44,043 bases of DNA from Burkholderia sp. H160 (lineage in GTDB: Bacteria > Pseudomonadota > Gammaproteobacteria > Burkholderiales > Burkholderiaceae). Location: assembly GCA_000173575.1 (NCBI GenBank), contig ABYL01000053.1:1-44043 (forward strand), read 5' to 3'. Under the pieces are notes generated by a model. The model did no database searches, was not told the DNA's origin, and worked only from the letters and a program-made list of their open reading frames with translations. The position numbers and the translations under genes were made by a program. Shown here piece after piece: positions 8,624 through 16,297 of the stretch. Within the stretch, counting starts at the first letter, position 1. The number at the start of each line of letters is the position of its first letter.

Positions 8624-8977
8624 ATGGGCAAGCTCACTACCCACGTGCTCGACACTGCGAACGGCCGCCCCGGCGCAGGCATCAAGGTCGAACTGTTCGC
8701 GCTCGCGGGCGACACGCGCCGCGCGCTCAAAACCACCCACACCAATCACGACGGCCGCTGCGACGAACCGCTGCTCGAAGGCGACGCGCTCGTCGCGGGG
8801 GAGTACGAGCTCGTGTTCGGCGCGGGCGACTACTTCGCCTCGCTCGGCACGAAGGTGCCGGAACCGCGCTTCGTCGATCGCGTCGTGCTGCGCTTCGGCG
8901 TCGCCGATGCCAACGCGCACTATCACGTGCCGCTGCTGGTGTCGCCGTTTTCGTACAGCACGTATCGAGGCAGCTAG
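8624..8977 (+). CDS. uraH: 5-hydroxyisourate hydrolase (transthyretin-like protein)
   Basis: A 117-residue transthyretin-related protein that hydrolyses 5-hydroxyisourate, the unstable product of urate oxidation, to OHCU. The N-terminal LTTHVLDTANGRPG, the HYHVPLLVSPFSYSTYRGS C-terminus with the diagnostic terminal YRGS tetrapeptide, and the length all match HIU hydrolase rather than vertebrate transthyretin. The ATG at 8624 has AAGGAC 8 nt upstream; a TTG two codons earlier is less likely. No signal peptide is present, so it acts in the cytoplasm. The urate oxidase gene follows after 153 nt on the same strand, and the OHCU decarboxylase for the next step is at 13801-14322. Confidence 0.95.
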   Translation: MGKLTTHVLDTANGRPGAGIKVELFALAGDTRRALKTTHTNHDGRCDEPLLEGDALVAGEYELVFGAGDYFASLGTKVPEPRFVDRVVLRFGVADANAHYHVPLLVSPFSYSTYRGS

Positions 8978-9130
8978 GCCGCCCGGATGCGAGCCGCGCC
9001 CGAACGGGCCCGAGCGCCCCGCGATACCCATAACAACCCGCGCGCTGCGTCTTTTGCGCCGCAGCCGGCGCGATGAGCGATGACGTCTACCGTCTTCGCG
9101 CGCACAACGAATCAGAAGTGGAGGAGTTTC

Positions 9131-10324
9131 ATGGAAGGCTTTATCACCGACTGGTTGAACCTCGCGATTCGCTGGTTCCACGTCGTCGCCGCGATTGCAT
9201 GGATCGGCGAATCGTTCTATTTCGTCGCGCTCGACAACAGCCTGAAACCGCCGGCCGATCCGAACCAGCGCCGCCGCGGCGTGTTCGGCGAGCTCTGGCA
9301 CGTGCACGGCGGCGGATTCTACAACATGCAGAAATACACGGTCGCGCCGCCCGAAATGCCGGAAGACCTGCACTGGTCGAAGTGGCCGTCGTACACGACG
9401 TGGCTGTCGGGCTTCGGTCTCTTCACCGTGCTCTATCTGTTCTCGCCGAGCACCTATCTGATCGACAGGAACGTGCTCGACATGGGGCCGGTGGTCGCCG
9501 TCGCATCGGCGATCGGTTTTCTCGCGGCCGGCTGGATCGTCTACGACTCTCTGTGCCGGATTCTCGGCACGCGCGACAAGCTGCTCGGCCTGTGCGTCGG
9601 CATTTACGTGCTGATCGCGGCGTATCTCGCCTGCCATATCTTCGCGGGCCGCGCGGCGTATCTGATCGTGGGTGCGATGCTCGCGACGATCATGTCGGCC
9701 AATGTGTTCTTCGTGATCATTCCGGGCCAGCGCAAGATGGTCGACGCGATGCTCAAGGGCGACACGCCGAACCCGATCTATGGCAAGCGCGGCAAGCAGC
9801 GCTCGGTACACAACACGTATTTCACGCTGCCGGTCGTGTTCGCGATGCTGTCGAACCACTACGCGATGACCTACACGCATCCGTACAACTGGGCGGTGCT
9901 CGTCGTCATCATGCTGGCCGGCGCGCTGATCCGTCAGTTCTTCGTGATGCGTCATCGCGGCCAGGTGCTGTGGTATCTGCCGCTCGCCGGCGTTGCGCTG
10001 ATGTCCACCGCGCTCGTGTGGACGATGCCGCGACCGGTGGTGCCGCAAGCGCAAGCCGCCAACGCGCCAGCGCTGAAGATCGCCGACATCGCGCCGGTGC
10101 TGCAGCAGCGCTGCGTGGCCTGCCACTCCGCGCATCCGACGATGATGGGCAGCGCGCCCGCCGGCGTGCTGATGGATACGCCTGACGAAATCTCCCAGAA
10201 TGCGCAGCGCATTTATCAGCAGGCGGTCACGCTGAAGGCGATGCCGCTCGGCAACGTCACGCATATGACCGACGACGAGCGGATGAAGATCGCCGCATGG
10301 TTCGAAGGCGGCGCGGCGAAGTAA
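9131..10324 (+). CDS. puuD: Membrane urate oxidase/hydroxylase PuuD with C-terminal cytochrome c domain
   Basis: A 397-residue integral membrane urate oxidase of the PuuD type, which oxidises urate to 5-hydroxyisourate without being related to soluble uricase. The N-terminus has a run of membrane helices starting at LNLAIRWFHVVAAIAWIGES, with membrane His residues, and is the PuuD_N domain. The C-terminus (about 315-397) is a cytochrome c domain with haem site CVACH and a later Met-containing segment, LKAMPLGNVTHMTDDER. The fusion implies electrons go to the respiratory chain, not directly to oxygen with peroxide release. The ATG at 9131 follows GGAGGAG. A terminator hairpin lies 55 nt after the stop. 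Confidence 0.93.
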   Translation: MEGFITDWLNLAIRWFHVVAAIAWIGESFYFVALDNSLKPPADPNQRRRGVFGELWHVHGGGFYNMQKYTVAPPEMPEDLHWSKWPSYTTWLSGFGLFTVLYLFSPSTYLIDRNVLDMGPVVAVASAIGFLAAGWIVYDSLCRILGTRDKLLGLCVGIYVLIAAYLACHIFAGRAAYLIVGAMLATIMSANVFFVIIPGQRKMVDAMLKGDTPNPIYGKRGKQRSVHNTYFTLPVVFAMLSNHYAMTYTHPYNWAVLVVIMLAGALIRQFFVMRHRGQVLWYLPLAGVALMSTALVWTMPRPVVPQAQAANAPALKIADIAPVLQQRCVACHSAHPTMMGSAPAGVLMDTPDEISQNAQRIYQQAVTLKAMPLGNVTHMTDDERMKIAAWFEGGAAK

Positions 10325-10378
10325 GGATCGCCATCCGGATGACGGATCCGGCGCCGAGGTAGAGGCTGGAATGTGAAG

Positions 10379-10416
10379 CGGGCTTGTCGCGTGAGCGGCA
10401 AGCCCGTTGTTGTTTC
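10379..10416 (+). terminator. Rho-independent terminator after puuD
   Basis: CGGGCTTG (10379-10386) pairs with CAAGCCCG (10399-10406). The stem continues inward through a G-U pair and CGC/GCG to a GTGA loop. It is followed by the T-rich TTGTTGTTT, which would end the uraH-puuD transcript. Confidence 0.85.
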
Positions 10417-10458
10417 GGGATGGCGACGCGCGCCGTCGATGGGATTGACACATCAATT

Positions 10459-10593
10459 TGTAGCCCTTCGGCCACATGAATCGGCAAAAACAAGAAAAAT
10501 GTAGCCCTTGAGGCACAAAAATAAATTATCTTTTTGTACCTCTTGGGCTACAATTAATTGCAGATACGCCGAATTTGACGCCCTGAGGCTACA
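10459..10593. promoter_or_regulatory. Four operator-like 18-bp repeats in the hipBA promoter
   Basis: Four imperfect 18-bp dyads share the half-site TGTAGCC/GGCTACA: 10459-10476, 10500-10517, 10535-10552 and 10576-10593. The first is TGTAGCCCTTCGGCCACA and the third TGTACCTCTTGGGCTACA; the last ends one base before the antitoxin start codon. TACAAT at 10549-10554, a good -10, sits on the third. The layout resembles the four hipB operators of E. coli and suggests tight autorepression by the HipB-HipA complex. Confidence 0.75.
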
Positions 10594-10594
10594 A

Positions 10595-10861
10595 ATGACC
10601 AACCTCGCCGATGTTTCGGACATGCTCAAAGCCGTCAGACGCGACAGCAAACTATCGCAGGAAGAACTGGCGCGCCGCGCGGGCGTTGCCCGCACTACCG
10701 TCGCACGGATGGAGACGCTCGCCAAAAACGATATGAGCGTGTCCGTGCTCGTGCGCCTGCTCGAAGCCGCCGGATACGACCTCAAGTTCGTCGCGCACGG
10801 GCATGGCCGCACGCTTGAAGACATCCTCGCTGAACAGCGCAGCCCGGACGCGCAGCCATGA
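10595..10861 (+). CDS. hipB: HipB-like XRE-family antitoxin
   Basis: An 88-residue helix-turn-helix protein that should bind the operators upstream and neutralise the adjacent HipA kinase. The HTH lies at about residues 10-65 (LSQEELARRAGVARTTVARMETL), with a short C-terminal tail. The ATG at 10595 is chosen because the longer in-frame upstream start would run through the operator repeats. The stop overlaps the hipA start (ATGA at 10858-10861), so the two are translationally coupled, with antitoxin first as usual for hipBA. Confidence 0.88.
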   Translation: MTNLADVSDMLKAVRRDSKLSQEELARRAGVARTTVARMETLAKNDMSVSVLVRLLEAAGYDLKFVAHGHGRTLEDILAEQRSPDAQP

Positions 10862-12207
10862 AGCTCGACGTTCAGGTACTCGGCAAAAACGTTGCCACGC
10901 TGTTTCGCGAGCGCGATGACTATGTCCTCAAATACAACCGCGACGCCAGCGCGGGCGACTTCGTCAGTCTGACGATGCCGGTGCGCGAAGAGGCCTGGCG
11001 CTGGCCGCGCGATCTGCATCCGTTTTTCCGGCAGAACCTGCCGGAGGGCTATCTGCTGAATCTGATCCGTGAGCAATTCGGGCCGTTGCTCGACGGAACC
11101 GATCTCTCATTGCTCGCCGTAGTGGGCTCGATGGGGATTGGCCGGGTCACCGTCACGCCCGAGGGTGTAGCGCCGGGCACCGAACTCCAGGCGCTCGACG
11201 TCCAGGACATCCTGCACGGCGACAACTCCGCCGAACATTTCGCGCAACTCGTACGTGAATACGCGCGAGCGGCCATTTCGGGCGTCGTGCCGAAATTCAT
11301 CGCGCCGGAGGCGCAACCGTCTGCCGCGTCAACGCCGGTGCAGCTCGGTAAGCCGACGATTCGAACGAGCCGTCACATCGTCAAAGGTTCGGACGACAAC
11401 ACGCCGTTTCTCGGTTTCAACGAGTTCTATTCGATGCGCGTACTGGAACGGCTCGGGGTCGTGCCCGTCGCGCGCACGCAGATGTCGGACGATGGCCGTG
11501 CATTGATCGTCGAGCGCTTCGATGTCGACGCGCAAGGACTGCCGGCGTACGGCGTGGAAGACCTGTGCGGCCTGCTCGGTTTGCCGCCGCACGAAAAATA
11601 CAATTCGACCAGCGAGAAAATGCTCAACGCGGCCAGAGCGTACCTGCTCGATCGCGACACGATGCGGATGCAACTCCAGCAGCTAGGCTGGCATCTGCTG
11701 ACGAACTACGTCGTGCGCAATGCGGACTGCCACACCAAGAACGTCGCACTGTTCTATACGTCGGTCGACGATGTCGCGTTCACGCCCGTCTACGATGTCG
11801 TGACGACGCAGGCTTATCCGCGCTTCGCAGCCAATCCGCCCGGTTTGCCCATTGACGGCCGGAAAACGTGGGCCGCCGGTAAAACGCTGGAACGATTTTT
11901 CAACACACGTATGGGCATCGCCCCGCGGCAATATGCGCAGATGGTCGAAGCGCTGTGCGATTCGGCGGTCGAGGTCGGGCACCAGTTGATCGAAGCAGCG
12001 CGCAACGAGCCGCAGTGGCGCACGGTCGCCAAGCAGATGCTGCACGCGTGGGACGACGGCATGACGTCGCTGCGTTCGCCAAAGAAAAGCCTGCAATTCA
12101 GGGGCCTCAAGCCGGCGATCGAAGCAGCGGGATTTTCCGCGCCTGAGCCGCCCGACCGGTCAAGAGAGGTCATCGGGCATTCGCCGCTGCTGGGCAGGCG
12201 AAATTGA
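10858..12207 (+). CDS. hipA: HipA-family Ser/Thr protein kinase toxin
   Basis: A 449-residue HipA kinase, close to the size of E. coli HipA (440). The N-terminal HipA N-1 domain (about 1-120) is followed by the phosphate-loop equivalent SGVVPKF (141-147), the catalytic-loop motif NADCHTKN (288-295, with Asp290 as catalytic base and Asn295 metal-binding) and Asp313 in VYDVVTT as the DFG-like metal ligand. All key residues look intact, so it is probably active. E. coli HipA phosphorylates glutamyl-tRNA synthetase; other HipA kinases have other targets, so the substrate here is open. It ends only 7 nt from the convergent ureidoglycolate lyase gene and lies inside the purine gene region, consistent with insertion of a mobile toxin-antitoxin module. 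Confidence 0.92.
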   Translation: MKLDVQVLGKNVATLFRERDDYVLKYNRDASAGDFVSLTMPVREEAWRWPRDLHPFFRQNLPEGYLLNLIREQFGPLLDGTDLSLLAVVGSMGIGRVTVTPEGVAPGTELQALDVQDILHGDNSAEHFAQLVREYARAAISGVVPKFIAPEAQPSAASTPVQLGKPTIRTSRHIVKGSDDNTPFLGFNEFYSMRVLERLGVVPVARTQMSDDGRALIVERFDVDAQGLPAYGVEDLCGLLGLPPHEKYNSTSEKMLNAARAYLLDRDTMRMQLQQLGWHLLTNYVVRNADCHTKNVALFYTSVDDVAFTPVYDVVTTQAYPRFAANPPGLPIDGRKTWAAGKTLERFFNTRMGIAPRQYAQMVEALCDSAVEVGHQLIEAARNEPQWRTVAKQMLHAWDDGMTSLRSPKKSLQFRGLKPAIEAAGFSAPEPPDRSREVIGHSPLLGRRN

Positions 12208-12214
12208 TCGCGCA

Positions 12215-12727
12215 TCAAACTGCCACCGCGCTCAACGCATCTTCCGTGAGCCACAGCGATTCGGCCAGATCCTGCTCGTTCAGATTGAGCCCCTCCCCGC
12301 CACGATCGACGACGACAAAGTCACTCACCTCTCCCAACGCGATCAGCGGATGGTGCCACACGCCCTTGGCGTAGTTGACGCCCTGCCAGCCGCTCGTGAC
12401 GAACGCGCGGATCTGCGTCGCGTCGAGCTCGCCCGCGGGCGCGACGACGACCAGATACGGCTTGTCGTTCAGCGGTACAAACGCCTGGCTGCCGAGCGGA
12501 TGACGCTCGAGCATCTTCACTTCGAACGGCAGCGTGCGCGGCTGGCCACGAAACAGATTGACGAGCGTGCGGCCGTGCTCGTCGGTCACGTCGACTTTCG
12601 CGAGGTCGTGATAGCGGATCGTCGTGCCGAGATTGATCGGAATCGGCTGCGCGCCTTCGAGTTCGATCACGTCGCCGAAGGCGGCGAACGCTTCCTTCGT
12701 CAGCGGTTCGATCGCGAGCGTTTTCAT
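12215..12727 (-). CDS. allA: Ureidoglycolate lyase
   Basis: A 170-residue AllA-family enzyme that splits ureidoglycolate into glyoxylate and urea, the last step of the pathway encoded here. The family segments are present: [14 protein letters not shown] at the start, central NLFRG and [15 protein letters not shown], and [11 protein letters not shown] near the metal/active site. The start is the ATG at 12727, which overlaps the stop of the allantoicase gene (ATGA), showing translational coupling. An upstream in-frame start at 12742 is not needed. It is the last gene of the minus-strand allantoin cluster and meets hipA tail to tail. Confidence 0.93.
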   Translation of the reverse strand: MKTLAIEPLTKEAFAAFGDVIELEGAQPIPINLGTTIRYHDLAKVDVTDEHGRTLVNLFRGQPRTLPFEVKMLERHPLGSQAFVPLNDKPYLVVVAPAGELDATQIRAFVTSGWQGVNYAKGVWHHPLIALGEVSDFVVVDRGGEGLNLNEQDLAESLWLTEDALSAVAV

Positions 12728-13734
12728 TCGAGCGTACCCCACAGACGCAAACGCGACACGCCGCCGTCCGGATAGATGTTGAAGCGCACATGCGTGACGG
12801 GTCCGAGCGCCGCGATCTCGCTTTCGAAGAAATGCTGCTTGTCCATCTGCAGTTTCTGCTCGCCGAGCAGCACCGGCCAGAACATCGCCTGCGTGACGAG
12901 CGAGCTGTCGGTCCCACCCTTCACGTACGCGGCCTGGATCGAACAGCGATCCGGATAGTTGCCCTTGAAGTGCGCGGTGTCGACTTCGATCTTACGGATC
13001 ACGCCCGGCTGCGCGAGCGCGATGATCGCCCAGTCGTTACCCGGCTCGCGACGACGGCGCGTTTCCCAGCCGTCGCCCATGTTCACGCCGCGACCCGGCA
13101 TCAGCAGCGTCGAGGCTGCGCCGAAGTGCTGATTGTTCGCGCCGACCAGATACGCGCCGTTTTCCATCGCGGCGAGATCGAACTGCTCGGTGCGGCTCGC
13201 GCCGGCCCAGTCCACCTGCGGCTGACCGTACACACGCAGACGCGCGATGCCGCCGTCGGGATAGATGTTCACGCGCAGATGCGTGTACGCGCTCGCGTCG
13301 CCGACTTCGAGGTAGTGGTGGCTATTGCCCTGCAACGTGGTCGACGGCACGATCTCGCTCCATTGCGTCGACAGGTTCGGCTCGCCATCCACGATGCGCG
13401 CCGCTTCCACCGACGCCGCCGGCGGGAAGTTGCCGGTGAAATGGCTCGTGTCGAGATCGAGCCCCTTGATCACGCCCGGCCGCGCGAGCTTGACGATGCA
13501 CCAGTCGTAGCCGGTGGTGCGCTTGCGGCGCGTTTCCCAGCCGTCCATCCACTTGCCGTTGTTGTCGTACTTGCCCGGAATGAAGACGGCCGGTTCCGGA
13601 TTCAGCATGCGGTCCTTCGGCGCGAAGAATTCGTCGCTGGCCTCGAGCGCCTGCGCGCCCAGACGCGGGTCGGCCAGATTCACGTAACGGCGTGTGAACT
13701 CCGGTGCGTTGGGGTCGAGAATCGGAAGTGCCAT
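12724..13734 (-). CDS. alc: Allantoicase
   Basis: A 336-residue allantoicase that hydrolyses allantoate to ureidoglycolate and urea. It consists of two homologous jelly-roll repeats, each with the family motif DGWETRR (residues 64-70 and 221-227) and the paired segments [11 protein letters not shown] and [11 protein letters not shown]; each half ends in [10 protein letters not shown]-like [16 protein letters not shown]. The length is typical. It follows uraD after 66 nt and overlaps allA by 4 nt. The name alc is used in Burkholderia and Pseudomonas for this enzyme. Confidence 0.95.
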   Translation of the reverse strand: MALPILDPNAPEFTRRYVNLADPRLGAQALEASDEFFAPKDRMLNPEPAVFIPGKYDNNGKWMDGWETRRKRTTGYDWCIVKLARPGVIKGLDLDTSHFTGNFPPAASVEAARIVDGEPNLSTQWSEIVPSTTLQGNSHHYLEVGDASAYTHLRVNIYPDGGIARLRVYGQPQVDWAGASRTEQFDLAAMENGAYLVGANNQHFGAASTLLMPGRGVNMGDGWETRRRREPGNDWAIIALAQPGVIRKIEVDTAHFKGNYPDRCSIQAAYVKGGTDSSLVTQAMFWPVLLGEQKLQMDKQHFFESEIAALGPVTHVRFNIYPDGGVSRLRLWGTLE

Positions 13735-13800
13735 CTTTGTCGTCCTTGAAATCGATTGGTGCGGGAATACGTTGCGGCTCGCTGCCTGACACTGTGCGCG

Positions 13801-14322
13801 TCACGCGCCGATCAGGTCGTCGAGCCGCAAACGTGCAATGCGATAGATCTGATCGAGGCTCGCGCGCATTTCGTCGGTGCGGCTATTGTTCACGCGCGCT
13901 TCGAAGTTCGCGATGATGCCGTGGCGGTCGTAGCCGCGCACCGCGAGAATGAATGGAAAGCCGAACTTCTCGCGATACACGCGGTTCAACTGATGCAGCT
14001 TGTCGAACTCTTCCTGGGTGCATTGCGCGAGGCCCGCGCCGCTTTGCTCGCGCGTCGATTCGGCGGTCAGCTCGCCACGCACGGCGGCCTTGCCGGCCAG
14101 CTCCGGGTGCGCGTTGATCAGCGCGAGCTGCTTGTCCTCACCCGACGTTTCGACGATCTGCGACATCCTGCGATGCAGTTCGTCGATGCTCGCGAACGGT
14201 CGCTCCTGTGCCGCGACTTCGGCGACCCACGGCGAGTGCTCGAAGATGCCCGACAGCGCCGCGACGAACGCGTCGGTCGAGATGCTGTTGAGTTGGTCCA
14301 GGGTGTATTGCATCGCCTTCAT
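13801..14322 (-). CDS. uraD: OHCU decarboxylase
   Basis: A 173-residue 2-oxo-4-hydroxy-4-carboxy-5-ureidoimidazoline decarboxylase, giving S-allantoin from the product of HIU hydrolase. The family motifs FEHSPWVAEVA, INAHPELAGKAA (His72 as the catalytic His) and FGFPFILAVRG are clear. The start at 14322 (MKAMQYTLDQL) overlaps the puuE stop as ATGA; the inner ATG at 14313 is an alternative. A longer frame to 14403 would run deep into puuE and is rejected. It is placed between allantoinase and allantoicase, while its metabolic partners uraH and puuD are about 4-5 kb away on the other strand. Confidence 0.94.
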   Translation of the reverse strand: MKAMQYTLDQLNSISTDAFVAALSGIFEHSPWVAEVAAQERPFASIDELHRRMSQIVETSGEDKQLALINAHPELAGKAAVRGELTAESTREQSGAGLAQCTQEEFDKLHQLNRVYREKFGFPFILAVRGYDRHGIIANFEARVNNSRTDEMRASLDQIYRIARLRLDDLIGA

Positions 14323-15269
14323 ACCGCAGCCTCGCGGCTGTCTTGCTGATAAGGATGAGTTTCGTGCCAATGCCGCGCGATATCGACGCGCCGCGCCACC
14401 CACACGCGATCGTGCTGTTCGATGTGATCGAGAAAGCGCTGCAGCGCGCGAAAACGCCCCGGCCGCCCAAGCAGCCGGCAGTGCATGCCGATCGACAGCA
14501 TCTTCGGCACTTCGTCGCCTTCTTCGTACAGCACGTCGAACGCATCGCGCAGGTAGGTGAAGAAGTGGTCCGCGGTATTGAAGCCTTGCGGAGTGGCGAA
14601 GCGCATGTCGTTGGTGTCGAGCGTGTACGGCACGATCAGTTGCGGCACGCTCTTGCCGCCCGATACTTCAACGTCCATCCAGAACGGCAGATCGTCGCCG
14701 TAGTAATCGGAGTCGTACAGGAAGCCGCCGTATTCGGCGACCAGCCGATGCGTGTTGGGGCTGTCGCGGCCCGTGTACCAGCCGAGCGGCCGCACGCCGG
14801 TCACGCGCTCGATCGCCTCCATGCCGAGGCGCATGTGCTCCGCCTCTTTCTCCGGCGACATGTCCTGATAGTGAATCCAGCGGTAACCGTGGCACGCGAT
14901 CTCATGCCCGAGCTCGACGAACGCCTGCGCAACTTCCGGATGCCGCTCGATCGCCATGCCGACGCCGAACACCGTCAACGGCAGGCCGCGCTTTTCGAAT
15001 TCGCGCAGGATGCGCCACACGCCCGCGCGCGAGCCGTATTCGTAGATCGACTCCATGCTCATGTGCCGCGCCGGATACGCCGCCGCGCCCACGATCTCCG
15101 ACAGAAACTGCTCGGAAGCGGGATCGCCATGCAGCACGCAATTTTCGCCGCCCTCTTCGTAGTTGAGGACGAATTGCACCGCGACACGCGCTCGCCCCGG
15201 CCAGTTCGCCTGCACCGGGTGGCGGCCGTAGCCGATCAGATCGCGTGGGTAGTTCGGGTCGAGTGGCAT
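14319..15269 (-). CDS. puuE: Cofactor-independent allantoinase PuuE (polysaccharide-deacetylase fold)
   Basis: A 316-residue allantoinase of the PuuE type, built on the NodB/polysaccharide deacetylase fold rather than the metal amidohydrolase AllB. The N-terminal YPRDLIGYGRHPVQANWPG and central FVLNYEEGGEN, EYGSRAGVWRI, HGYRWIHYQ and GWYTGRDSPNT are characteristic. It converts allantoin to allantoate. The start at 15269 is where homology begins; the upstream frame is open far into other genes and lacks similarity, and there is no strong ribosome site, so the start is moderately sure. It overlaps uraD by 4 nt. A 197-nt gap with a very stable hairpin separates it from the racemase gene. Confidence 0.93.
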   Translation of the reverse strand: MPLDPNYPRDLIGYGRHPVQANWPGRARVAVQFVLNYEEGGENCVLHGDPASEQFLSEIVGAAAYPARHMSMESIYEYGSRAGVWRILREFEKRGLPLTVFGVGMAIERHPEVAQAFVELGHEIACHGYRWIHYQDMSPEKEAEHMRLGMEAIERVTGVRPLGWYTGRDSPNTHRLVAEYGGFLYDSDYYGDDLPFWMDVEVSGGKSVPQLIVPYTLDTNDMRFATPQGFNTADHFFTYLRDAFDVLYEEGDEVPKMLSIGMHCRLLGRPGRFRALQRFLDHIEQHDRVWVARRVDIARHWHETHPYQQDSREAAV

Positions 15270-15381
15270 GGTTTGACGGATGCGTAGTGACGGGACCAGG
15301 AATTCGCGTGTAGCTCGGGCTCGAAACCCCTTGGCAGCCGCGGCGGGATTGGCTCGTGCAAGCGCTCGAATGGAGGCTTCA

Positions 15382-15401
15382 GCGGCGGCCGAAGCCGCCG
15401 C
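15382..15401 (-). other. Exceptionally stable C(UUCG)G hairpin in the racemase-puuE intergenic mRNA
   Basis: On the transcribed minus strand, GCGGCGGC-TTCG-GCCGCCGC forms a perfect 8-bp all-GC stem capped by a C(UUCG)G tetraloop. No U tract follows, so it is not a plain terminator. A competing stem (GGCTTC/GAAGCC) shares its sequence. It could protect the upstream transcript 3' end or set differential expression within the operon. Confidence 0.55.
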
Positions 15402-15466
15402 ACCGAGTTGAGCCAGTGTAGCGAAAACACCCCGGTGCGCCCATACAGCCGGGCAGATAGTGCGTG

Positions 15467-16249
15467 TTACAGCGAGTGTATGTGCGAGTCCGCAGGCTCG
15501 GCGTTTACCCGCAGCGCGCCGGGGCTGAACGACTCGAGCGCGCCGTCGTAGCGCTTCGCGAGCGGTCGCGCGTAGTCGCCGCGCTTGGCCGTCGCGAGAC
15601 GCAGCGCCACCAGCGCCTCGGTCCATTTGACGGCCGCCGTCACGCCTTCGATCACCGGCGCGCCGAGCGCGTCCTCGATCTCCGCGCACAGTTCGGCCAT
15701 GCCCGCGCAACCGAGCACGATCGCATCCGAGCCGTCCTCGGCAAGCGCGCGCCTGCATTCGTCGAGGATGATGCGGCGCGCCGCCGAGCCTGGCTTGTCG
15801 AGATCGAGCACGGCGACGTCGGTCGCACGCACGTTGCGGCAGAAGCGTTTCATGCCGTAGCGCTCGGCCAGATGCCAGGCCATGCCGCAGGTGCGCGCGA
15901 GCGTCGTCACGACCGAGAAGCCCGGCGCGAGCACGCTCGCCGCATGCATCGCCGCCTCGGCGATGCCGATCACGGGGCCGCGCGCGAGCTCGCGGGCCGC
16001 ATAGAGACCGGGGTCGCCAAAGCACGCGATCACGTAGCCGTCGCAGCCTTCGCGCTCGCCCGCCGAGACTTCGGCGAGCAGACCGGGCGTGGCGAGCGCT
16101 TCGTCGTAATAGCCTTCGATCGACGGCGGGCCCATCGTCGGATTGACAGCGATCACTTCGGTGCCGGGCGCGGCGACTTCGCGCGCGCAGCGTCCCATCG
16201 CCTCGGTCATGCGGCGCGTCGTGTTCGGGTTGATCAGTTTGATACGCAT
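15467..16249 (-). CDS. Asp/Glu/hydantoin racemase family protein, probable allantoin racemase
   Basis: A 260-residue member of the Asp/Glu/hydantoin racemase superfamily. Start motif KLINPNTTRRMTEAM and the two catalytic cysteines, Cys76 in YVIACFGDPG and Cys181 in VLGCAGM, are intact, so acid-base racemisation is expected. Position between an NCS1 transporter and allantoinase argues for allantoin racemase (HpxA-like), which would let the pathway use both allantoin enantiomers; a hydantoin racemase is the alternative. The ATG at 16249 is 48 nt downstream of the transporter stop. It is probably in the same transcript as the transporter and the genes downstream. Confidence 0.85.
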   Translation of the reverse strand: MRIKLINPNTTRRMTEAMGRCAREVAAPGTEVIAVNPTMGPPSIEGYYDEALATPGLLAEVSAGEREGCDGYVIACFGDPGLYAARELARGPVIGIAEAAMHAASVLAPGFSVVTTLARTCGMAWHLAERYGMKRFCRNVRATDVAVLDLDKPGSAARRIILDECRRALAEDGSDAIVLGCAGMAELCAEIEDALGAPVIEGVTAAVKWTEALVALRLATAKRGDYARPLAKRYDGALESFSPGALRVNAEPADSHIHSL

Positions 16250-16297
16250 GGCGACTCCTGTTCGACTCGTTTTTGCAGCGGCGAATGCTTATGAAAC

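Noticed and set aside
10508-10594. N-terminal extension of hipB
   Set aside because: It would place three of the four operator repeats in coding sequence, and the HTH begins only after the ATG at 10595.
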